From the NCBI GenBank assembly GCA_903921205.1, contig CAIXPF010000180.1:1-64000 (forward strand): a stretch of DNA of 64,000 bases. Direction: 5' to 3'. How positions within the stretch are numbered: the first letter of the stretch is position 1; each line of letters opens with the position of its first letter. Of the stretch, positions 20,285-28,600 are shown in pieces. The DNA comes from an uncultured Acidimicrobiia bacterium (lineage in GTDB: Bacteria; Actinomycetota; Acidimicrobiia; Acidimicrobiales; CAIXPF01). The notes beneath the pieces are model-generated. The model saw nothing but the letters and a program-made list of their open reading frames with translations, ran no database searches and was not told the origin of the DNA. The position numbers were made by a program, and so were the translations under genes.

Positions 20285-21156
20285 GGGATGATCTTGAGGA
20301 TCGGCAACTCGAGGATGTCGCTCGCCCCGAGTTCGAGCAGCCGCGGGATGAGGGTGTTGATCCCGGCCTTGGGCACCACCGACTCCACGGCGTAACCGCT
20401 GTCGCCGTACAGCTCGTTCACGGTGGGCGACTTGGCCGCCGGCATCTCGGCGATGACCGCGTCGAGGCGATCCTTGGGCACGTTGAGCTTCAGCAGAACC
20501 CGGCCACGGGCGTCGAGCGAGCCCATCAGCAGCGTACGGATCTGTGCCATGGCATGGGCCTTGGCTGGATCGGCGGCGGCCGCCGGATTCGCCACAAGCT
20601 CGGTGTAGGACGTGACGATGGTATCGATGATCTTGAGGCCGGCGGCCCGCAGGGCCCGACCGGTCTCCGTGATGTCGACCACGCAATCGACGATGTCGGG
20701 GATCTTGGCCTCGGTGGCGCCGTAGGACAGGCGGATGTCGGCGTCGATGCCGCGCTCGGCGAAGAAGCGCCGGGTGAGATTCGGGTACTCGGTGGAGACC
20801 CGCAGGCCGTGCGGGAGGTCGTTGACCGAGGTGGCAGGTGAGTCCTGCTGGACCGCAACGACGATGCGAACCGGGTTGGATGTGGCCTTCGAATATTTCA
20901 GCTCGCCCAGGGACACCACATCGGAGCCGGTCTCCTCGACCCAGTCGCGGCCGGTGATGCCGAGATCGAACAGGCCCTCGGCGACGTAGACCGGGATCTC
21001 CTGTGGGCGCAGGATGCGCACGTCGATGATCCTGGGGTCGTCGACGGTCGCCTTGTAGTCGACCGAGGACGAACGATTGACCGCCAGATCGGCAGCCTCG
21101 AACAACTCGAGCGTTGCCTTCTCCAATGAACCCTTGGGCAGCACCAACTTCAGCAC
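20281..21156 (-). CDS. hisG: ATP phosphoribosyltransferase (long form)
   Basis: MLKLVLPKGSLEKATLELFEAADL, DLGITGRDWVEE, VVDITETGRALRAAGLKII; C-terminal regulatory domain present. Confidence 0.95.
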   Translation of the reverse strand: MLKLVLPKGSLEKATLELFEAADLAVNRSSSVDYKATVDDPRIIDVRILRPQEIPVYVAEGLFDLGITGRDWVEETGSDVVSLGELKYSKATSNPVRIVVAVQQDSPATSVNDLPHGLRVSTEYPNLTRRFFAERGIDADIRLSYGATEAKIPDIVDCVVDITETGRALRAAGLKIIDTIVTSYTELVANPAAAADPAKAHAMAQIRTLLMGSLDARGRVLLKLNVPKDRLDAVIAEMPAAKSPTVNELYGDSGYAVESVVPKAGINTLIPRLLELGASDILELPILKIIP

Positions 21157-21248
21157 GGCGGCACCCTACCGGCCGGACCGACGCGCAACCGAAGCAGATT
21201 CGTCACACCCGGGTCCCGGCCTTGTCACGGTTCCGGTCGGCGAGGCCC

Positions 21249-21743
21249 TCAGTGCTCGGTCGGCTCGTCGGCGAGCAGGCGGAGGGCGTGGGGCAGCACG
21301 TCGAGTACGGCACCGAGGCACTCTTCGGCTCCCTTCGGCGAACCGGGGGTGTTGACGATGAGTGTCCGGCCGACGGTCCCGGCGACCCCACGCGACAACC
21401 GGCCGGGTCCGGGGTTGACGGCACGCGTCGCCTCTGCGAGGCCGGGAGCCTCACGTTCGATCACGGTGCGCGTGGCCTCGGGGGTGAGATCACGCGGACC
21501 GAATCCGGTGCCGCCGGTGGTCACGATCAGCCCGGCGAAGCCCTCGGCCATCGCCGACAGTGCGTCGCCGACCGACGCCACCCCGTCGGCGACCACCCGG
21601 CGATCGACGACCGCGAAACCGGCGTCCTCGAGCAACGAAACCAGCACCTCGCCGGACCGATCGACCCGGGTGCCGGCCACGACCCCGTCGGAGGCGGTGA
21701 GCACCTTGGCCGCCAAACCCTCGGCCGGTCGCGTCGTCGACAT
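21249..21743 (-). CDS. Molybdopterin adenylyltransferase-like protein (MogA/MoaB family)
   Basis: VTTGGTGFGPRDLTPEATRTVIEREAPGLAEA, VNTPGSPKGAEECL. Confidence 0.92.
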   Translation of the reverse strand: MSTTRPAEGLAAKVLTASDGVVAGTRVDRSGEVLVSLLEDAGFAVVDRRVVADGVASVGDALSAMAEGFAGLIVTTGGTGFGPRDLTPEATRTVIEREAPGLAEATRAVNPGPGRLSRGVAGTVGRTLIVNTPGSPKGAEECLGAVLDVLPHALRLLADEPTEH

Positions 21744-21777
21744 GGTTCGCTCTCCCCTACTCGTCCGCCGGGCAAGT

Positions 21778-23016
21778 TCACCCGGGTTGGCCCGTCGTGG
21801 CCGTCGGATCCGTCTCGATTTCCCCGGCCACATCGATTTCCCCGCCCACATCGATGTCGACGGCCGGCACGTCGTCGCCGTGCGGCCGGCGCAGCCGCAG
21901 AACGTACATCCCATCGGTACCCGCAGCCTGCGGCAGCAACAACCATCCCCGCCCAGACGCCACCCACGGGCTGTCGAGGCCATCCGCCGGGATCAGGGAG
22001 GGGTGGGCCGCGGCAAGGTGGTCGTCGACGCCCCTGGTCTCGAGGGCCGAGAGCGTGCAGACGCTGTAGACCAACAGGCCACCGGGCGCCAGGACGCGCA
22101 CCGCCTCGTCGACCAAGCGTCGCTGCAGATCTGCCAGACGCACCAGCGCATCGGCCTCCATGCGCCAGCGGGCGTCCGGCCGCCGGCGCAGTGCACCGAG
22201 GCCGCTGCACGGCGCGTCGACCAGCACCCGGTCGAACCGGCCGTCACGGAACGGCAACTGCGCCCCGTCGGCCCCGATGACGGCCACCCGGCTGCCGAGC
22301 CGCTCGACATTGCGGCGCATCAGCCGGGCGCGTGCCGGCCGCAGTTCGACGGCCACCACCTCCGGCAGCGCCGCCGAACGCCCCGCGGCCAGCGCCGTGG
22401 CCTTGCCCCCCGGGGCGGCACAGGCGTCCAGGACCCGGACGGCGTCGTCTGCCTCCACCGCAGCGGCCACCCACTGCGAAGCCAGGTCTTGGACGTAGCC
22501 GTCGCCTCGCTCGGTGACCGGCGGCGGCTCGTTCATCACCGTCAGGGCGGCCACGGCGTCGTCGGGGCCGAGGTCGAGCGTCAGCCGCTCGACGATCCAG
22601 TCGGGATAGCTGAGGGCGGTCGCCGTGTCCGGCCAGTGCGGCGGGTGGGCGGCGAGGCGGCGCAGGACGGCATTGACCAGGCCACTGGTCTTGCGGCCGA
22701 CGGCATCGACGGTGGCGCTCACGGCGGCATGCGGCGGGGTCCCCAGGAACAGCAACTGGTAGGCACCGACCCGCAGCGCCGCCCGGGTGGGCGGATCGAG
22801 GGGCCGCAGGACGTAGGGCTCGATCGCCGCATCACAGGCTCGGCGCATGCGGGTCGTGCCGTAGACCAACTCGGTGGCGAAACGCCGGTCCTCAGGAGCG
22901 AGCCGGCTCTGCTCCAGCAGCCGGGGCAGGACGAGGTTGGCGTACGCGCCGCCCTGGTCGATGCGCACGAGGGCGTCGATGGCCAGGCGACGGGCGGCGG
23001 AACCTGCAGGGCTCAT
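21778..23016 (-). CDS. rsmB: 16S rRNA m5C methyltransferase (RsmB/Sun family)
   Basis: NusB-like N-terminus plus VLDACAAPGGKATALAAG, DAPCSGLGALRRRPDARWR, VYSVCTLSALET. Confidence 0.93.
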   Translation of the reverse strand: MSPAGSAARRLAIDALVRIDQGGAYANLVLPRLLEQSRLAPEDRRFATELVYGTTRMRRACDAAIEPYVLRPLDPPTRAALRVGAYQLLFLGTPPHAAVSATVDAVGRKTSGLVNAVLRRLAAHPPHWPDTATALSYPDWIVERLTLDLGPDDAVAALTVMNEPPPVTERGDGYVQDLASQWVAAAVEADDAVRVLDACAAPGGKATALAAGRSAALPEVVAVELRPARARLMRRNVERLGSRVAVIGADGAQLPFRDGRFDRVLVDAPCSGLGALRRRPDARWRMEADALVRLADLQRRLVDEAVRVLAPGGLLVYSVCTLSALETRGVDDHLAAAHPSLIPADGLDSPWVASGRGWLLLPQAAGTDGMYVLRLRRPHGDDVPAVDIDVGGEIDVAGEIETDPTATTGQPG

Positions 23017-23990
23017 GAACCGAGGACCTCCCCCGGCTTAGGCTGCGCCCCATTGCGCCAGGCTGTCGCGTCGAGCCGGGCCCGGCCCTCGGGCTGGACC
23101 TGGCCGAGGACGAGCCATCCCCGACCGGCCGCCACCCGGACCGTGCCGTCGACCAGTGACAGTTCACCCGGCAGGGGCCGAGCCGCGCCGGCTACAGGCT
23201 CCGTACCCGCCCGGTCCGTGCCGGCACCTGCACCGGAGCCGCTCACGAACTGCTCCGGTGCGGCCGTGGCATCGTGGACCAGCAGGCGCTTACCCCGGAA
23301 GGTGGTCCAGGCCCGTCCGACACGGACCGTCCGCACCAGCTCGACTGCCGGGCGGGACCAGGCCAGCTGCAACTCGGCCGGGTCGATCTTGGCGGCGTAC
23401 ACCGGCTCGCCACGTTGCGGAACAGGCGTTCCGAAGCCGTCCCGCAAGCAGCTCAGCAGCAGGTCGGTTCCGAGCGAGACAAGGCGGCCACGCAGTCCCT
23501 CGAGGGTGTCGTCGGGCCCGATCGGGACCTCCGCGGAGCGGTAGACCGCACCGGTGTCGAGCCCCTCCTCGAGGGCCATGACGCACACGCCCGTGCGCTC
23601 GTCGCCGGCGAGAAGCGCTCGTTCGACCGGAGCCGCGCCACGCCAACGCGGAAGCAGGGAGAAATGCAGGTTCACGAAGGGGATGCGGGCCAACAGGTGT
23701 GGCTTGATGATCCGGCCGTAGGCCACCACCACACCGAGATCGGCCCGCACGTCCAGCAGCGCATCGACGTCGTCGGTGACGTCGAGCCCCAGGTCGAGCG
23801 CAGCCGCCTTGACCGGGCTCGGCGACAACCCGGCCCCCCGGCCACGGCGTCGGTCGGCCCGTGACACCACCAGGGACACCTCGAAACCGGCCGCAACCAG
23901 GGCACGCAGCGGAGGTACCGCCAGCTCCGGCGAGCCGAGATAGACCAGGCGCGTGCAACGGGCGGGTGGGGTTGGCAGTGGGTGGTCCAC
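23013..23990 (-). CDS. fmt: Methionyl-tRNA formyltransferase
   Basis: LVYLGSPELAVPPLRALVAAG, VVAYGRIIKPHLLARIPFVNLHFSLLPRWRGAAPVERALLAGD. Confidence 0.95.
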   Translation of the reverse strand: MDHPLPTPPARCTRLVYLGSPELAVPPLRALVAAGFEVSLVVSRADRRRGRGAGLSPSPVKAAALDLGLDVTDDVDALLDVRADLGVVVAYGRIIKPHLLARIPFVNLHFSLLPRWRGAAPVERALLAGDERTGVCVMALEEGLDTGAVYRSAEVPIGPDDTLEGLRGRLVSLGTDLLLSCLRDGFGTPVPQRGEPVYAAKIDPAELQLAWSRPAVELVRTVRVGRAWTTFRGKRLLVHDATAAPEQFVSGSGAGAGTDRAGTEPVAGAARPLPGELSLVDGTVRVAAGRGWLVLGQVQPEGRARLDATAWRNGAQPKPGEVLGS

Positions 23991-24018
23991 GACTGCTCGA
24001 CACTAGCGTGGCGCCGAC

Positions 24019-24672
24019 ATGTCCCCCACCGAGCGCTCCGCCGCCGAACAGCCCGAGCACTACTTCGCCGACGATCCGGGGACGGTGTCGCAACGACGGG
24101 AGGTCGTGCTGCACCTCCCCGACGGACAGCTCGTTCTGAGTACCGACCGCGGGGTCTTCTCCGCCGATGAGGTCGACGTCGGCACCCGCTACCTGCTGCT
24201 CGACGCCCCGATGCCGCCGGTCGACCACCCGGTGACCGTCGCCGACGTCGGCTGCGGCTACGGACCGATCGCCCTCACCCTTGCCCGGCGGTGTCCGCAG
24301 GCGCGGGTGCTCGCGGTCGACGTCAACCGCCGGGCTCGAGAACTGTGCCGGGACAACGCCGCACGTGCAGCGCTGCAAAATGTCGAGGTGGCCGGGCCCG
24401 ACGAGGTCGACCCCGCCCAGCGGCTCGACGCCATCTACGCCAACCCGCCGATCAGGATCGGGAAGGTGGCGCTGCACGACCTGCTGACCGGCTGGCTGGA
24501 GCGTCTGCATCCCGACGGGTACGCGGTGCTGGTGGTGCACAAACACCTCGGCTCCGATTCCCTCCAGGCCTGGCTCGAACAGCGCGGTTACCGCACCGTT
24601 CGGCTCGGCTCCCGCCTCGGCTACCGCCTGCTCGAGGTTCGACCCCGCCCTGCCGAGGAGCCATTGTCATGA
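24019..24672 (+). CDS. Class I SAM-dependent methyltransferase, RsmC-like (MTS domain)
   Basis: VADVGCGYGPIALTLARRCPQARVLAVDVNRRA, AIYANPPIRIGK. Confidence 0.88.
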   Translation: MSPTERSAAEQPEHYFADDPGTVSQRREVVLHLPDGQLVLSTDRGVFSADEVDVGTRYLLLDAPMPPVDHPVTVADVGCGYGPIALTLARRCPQARVLAVDVNRRARELCRDNAARAALQNVEVAGPDEVDPAQRLDAIYANPPIRIGKVALHDLLTGWLERLHPDGYAVLVVHKHLGSDSLQAWLEQRGYRTVRLGSRLGYRLLEVRPRPAEEPLS

Positions 24673-25265
24673 ACGAACGGCGAACCAAGCAGCCCACGAC
24701 GGCGCTCGACCCGGCTCGCAAGCCGCTCGACCCCACCGGGCTGAAACGGCTGCACCGGACCTGGCGCCGCCAGACCAACGGCCGACTGGCCCTGATCCTC
24801 GACGGGGTGGCAAACCCGTTCAACCTCGGCACCATCGTCCGCCATGCCGCGGCCTACAAGGTCGAACAGGCCTGGCTGGTCGGCGCCCCCGAGGCATTCG
24901 ACCACCCCCGGTTCCACAAGACCGCCATGGGCACGGAGCGATTCGTCTCGTGGTCGGTGGTGGCCACCCCGGGCGAGGCGCTGCGTGCTGCCCGCGACGC
25001 AGGCTTCCGGCCCATCGGCGTCGAGTTGAACCCCGCGGCCGAACCGCTGTTCAACGTCGATCTGACCGAGGGGGTTGCCCTGGTCGTCGGCCACGAGGAA
25101 CGGGGCCTCTCCAAGGCCATGCTCGAGGGCTGCGATGCGTTCACCTTTGCTCCGCAGGTCGGCAAGGTGGGCTCGCTCAACGTGGCGGCCGCAACGGCCA
25201 TCGCCCTTTACGAGGCCCGACGCCAGGAGTGGACCAGGCCGACCGGGCCGGACGATCGATTCTGA
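24669..25265 (+). CDS. TrmH-family RNA methyltransferase
   Basis: LILDGVANPFNLGTIVRHAAAYKVEQAWLVG, VALVVGHEERGLSKAML, VGSLNVAAATAIALYEARRQ. Confidence 0.9.
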   Translation: MNERRTKQPTTALDPARKPLDPTGLKRLHRTWRRQTNGRLALILDGVANPFNLGTIVRHAAAYKVEQAWLVGAPEAFDHPRFHKTAMGTERFVSWSVVATPGEALRAARDAGFRPIGVELNPAAEPLFNVDLTEGVALVVGHEERGLSKAMLEGCDAFTFAPQVGKVGSLNVAAATAIALYEARRQEWTRPTGPDDRF

Positions 25266-25296
25266 CCCGCTGCCGGCAGTCCGCAGGCCCATCGAC

Positions 25297-25578
25297 TCAG
25301 CCGGCACCACCGGCGGCCTGGATGTTCTGTTGCACGACCGCCAGCCGCTCGCGCAGCTCGGCCAGATCAGCCAGCAGGCGCTGCAGATCGGCCTTGGTCT
25401 GACCCCAGACCGATCGGAACTGCTGCGCGAGTGGGCCGTCCCAGTTGGCCACGTCACCGGCGGTGTCACCCGCACCGGCGAGCGCCTGAACCTGCTCGGC
25501 GAGGCCCCCGTTGATGATGGCCGCCATCGTGGCGATGGCTCCGATGGCCTCGGGCGTGGACTTGATGATCGTTGACAT
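25297..25578 (-). CDS. WXG100 (ESAT-6-like) protein
   Basis: 93-aa helical protein MSTIIKSTPEAIGAIATMAAIINGGLAEQVQAL..ANWDGPLAQQFRSVWGQTKADLQRLLADL; central W-x-G (WDG); adjacent to the FtsK/SpoIIIE ATPase. Confidence 0.82.
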   Translation of the reverse strand: MSTIIKSTPEAIGAIATMAAIINGGLAEQVQALAGAGDTAGDVANWDGPLAQQFRSVWGQTKADLQRLLADLAELRERLAVVQQNIQAAGGAG

Positions 25579-25600
25579 GTGTTCCGCCTCCATGAGTTGG

Positions 25601-25620
25601 CCGGCGCCTCGTTGCGCCGG
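25601..25620 (-). promoter_or_regulatory. Stem-loop in the 5' leader of the WXG100 gene
   Basis: Minus strand CCGGCGC-AACGAG-GCGCCGG, followed by GGAGGCGG close upstream of the ATG. Confidence 0.45.
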
Positions 25621-25659
25621 GGTTCATAATTACTGAAATGGGGTGATAGCGCACATGAT

Positions 25660-28600
25660 TTACCAAGAGTTACGATCCGGGACTTCGGGTAGGAATCCCT
25701 GCACGAGCACCGGCTCGGCGTCGGCCACGAGGTAGCCGCGACCGACCGGACGCAACGAGGCCTCGGCCCGCCTCGGGAGCCGAACACCCAGCAGTTCACC
25801 GTCGAGATCGACGTCGGGCTGCAGTAACAGACCTTGCCGTGAGCTGCGCACCTGACGGGTCCAGTGGCCGAAGGTCGAGCGCAGCGCATCGGATCGACCG
25901 GCAGCGATCACCACCCAACCGGCGCCGAGGGCTGCGGACACGATGGCTGCCGGATCGCCGGTGTCCTCGGCGTCGTCGACCAACAACACCGGCGGCGGCC
26001 CATGCCGACCTGACGTCAGGCCGGCGATCACGTCCGCATCGAGCTGGTCGCGGTGGACGTGCAACGCGGCCTGCAGCGCCCGCAGGGGGGACGGCCGCGG
26101 CGTCCAGAGGACCAGGCCGGCACCCGGCCCGTCGCACCCGATCCGTCGGGCCAACTGCAGCAATGCCGTCGAGCGGCCCGACCGACGCGGGCCGGCCACC
26201 AGCGCTGCCGAGCCCGGTGTCAACCACCAGCCCTGCACCGACAGGTCGGGACCGCCGACCCCGACCGGCGTCCACCGAGCCGAACCACCGTCCCGACCCC
26301 GACCGGCGAGCGTCCCGGGGTCCTCGGCACCTCCGACCGCAGCCGAACCGGCGATACCGCAGGCCATGTCCCGGGTGGCGTAGAGGCTCCCGGCGCCCGC
26401 CGTCCACTCCGCTGTGCGAGCAGCACCGGCCTCCCTCCGGGCCGCGCGCCCGGTTGCAGCCCAGCCGTCACGACAATCCTCCGCAGACACCACCTCGGGG
26501 AGACGCCCGGCCGAGAACGGGAAGCATCCTGCGGCTCGACCAGCGCCCGACCAACGGGTGGCCGCCACCGCCAGCGAGGCCTGGGCGACCTCTGGATGCA
26601 CGATCTGCAGCAACCGGCCGCTACCGGCTTCCCGGCCACGTCCGGGAGGGCCGGACACAGGGACGACCCCGAGCTGACGGGCATCGAGCGGATCGGCCGT
26701 CCGCAGCACGATCCGCTGCGTGACCGAGGCCAGCAGTCCGTGGCGCACCGACGACGCCTGTTCGACCGTTGCCACCGTGTAGAGCCCATGGGCCGGGCCG
26801 TCCACCAGCAGGCGACCGAGTCGGTCGGCGTCCTCGGCCGAGTGCGCGGCCGAGTTCATTTCCGCCAAGAGCGAACCCAGTCCGTCGATGACCACCACGA
26901 CGTTGGGCCGGGCCCCCGTCGGCCCGTCCGGATCGTGGCGACGGCGTCGCAGTTCGCCGTCGAGGTACCACAGGAGCCGGGTACGTCGCTCCGTGTCGGA
27001 CCGTCGGACCACCGTGCCGACATGAGGGAGCCGATCGAGACCCACCAGAACCGGGTCATCAGCGATGAGCTGTAGGTGCAGCCGGTCCGGGGCGGCGGCA
27101 GCCGCAGCAGCGACGCAGCCGAGCAAGGCACTGGTCGCACCGCTCCCGGTGGCCCCGAAGATCAGCAGGTTGCCCTGCCGCAGATCCCAACCGCCGCAGA
27201 TGCGACGCTGACGGTCGGGGTCGTCGACCAGGAAGAAAGGACGGAACCCCGTCGGCGACGACGCCCGTCGGGCCTCTGCGAGCTCGGCGTCGCCGACCCG
27301 ATCGGGCAGCGGGTCGGGCCAGGGCACGCGTGGCGGCGGCAAACCCGAGTCGGCTGCGGCGCGGCGGGCCGCACGGACCACCAGGTCAAGATCGCGCTCG
27401 CCATCGGGGCCGGGACGATCGTGTCCAGGGGGCTCAGCCGATTCGGAGCCGGACGGTCGGGCCCCAGCCGATCGAGGCTCGGCGTGATCGGCGTGATCGA
27501 CGGCAACCACGGCCTCGGAGGGTTCCGCCCGCCCGGCGCGGCCGCTGAAGCACGTCTGGACGATCGTGACGTCGTGACGACCGAGCCGAACGTAGGCCCG
27601 ACCCGGACGCTGCCGGGACAGGTCGGCCGCATCAGGCTGCTCGATGACATCGATCGAGTCGGAGCGGTCCTGCACGCGCAGGGCAATACGGATGTTGGTG
27701 TTGGCCTTGATCTGCTCGCTGACCACCCCGGCCGGCCGTTGGGTGGCCAGGACCAGGTGCACCCCGAGGCTGCGGCCCCGCTGGGCGATGCCCACCAGCG
27801 ACTCCAGGAAACGGGGGTGCTCGGCGGCCAGCGTGGCGAACTCGTCGACGACCACGACCAAGCGGGCCAGCCCAGGTGAACCACCCAGAGCCGCCTCGCG
27901 TTCGTGCAGGTCGATGAGATCCCCGACCCCCGCCTCGCGCAGCACGTGCTCGCGGTGGCGCAACTCGGCCTGCAGGCACTGCAGCACCCGGCCGGCGAGA
28001 TCACCGTCGAGGTCGCTGACCACCGCCACCGTGTGGGGCAGCGAGGCACACGCGTCGAAGGCGCTTCCCCCCTTGAAATCGAGCAGGACCACGTTGCACA
28101 CCGCCGGCGAATAGCTCGCAGCGAGTGCCGCCACCCAGCTGCGAAGCAGCTCGCTCTTGCCGGCACCGGTCGTGCCGGCAACCAGCGCATGGGGCCCGTC
28201 CGACACCAGGTCCACGACGACGGGTCCGTCGGTTCCGACACCCAACGTGACCCGGAGGCCGGCCTCGCGCGGCCGCGCCGCCGACGCCGCCCACCGTCGG
28301 GCCATCGCGTCCTCCAACGACTGGGCGTCGGGCCGGAGCAACTCGAGCAACCCGGTCTCGTCCGGCAACCCGGCGTCGGGCGCGTCGAGCTCCGGGTCCT
28401 CGAAACGGGCGAGAGCAGCGGCAAGCCGCGACGCGGTGTCCTCCGAGGCGCCCATCGCCTCGATACCCCCAAGTACGGACCCGTCGTGCATGCGGGTCAA
28501 CGTGGCCCGGCCATCGGCTCGGACCTCGAGCACCGAGCGGCACATCGCCGGGAGCCGTTCGGCAGCAGCAGCCACGACAACGGCGCTACATGGCCCGGCA

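Noticed and set aside
21349-23544. 731-aa plus-strand ORF
   Set aside because: Antisense to the mogA-like gene, rsmB and fmt; low-complexity composition.
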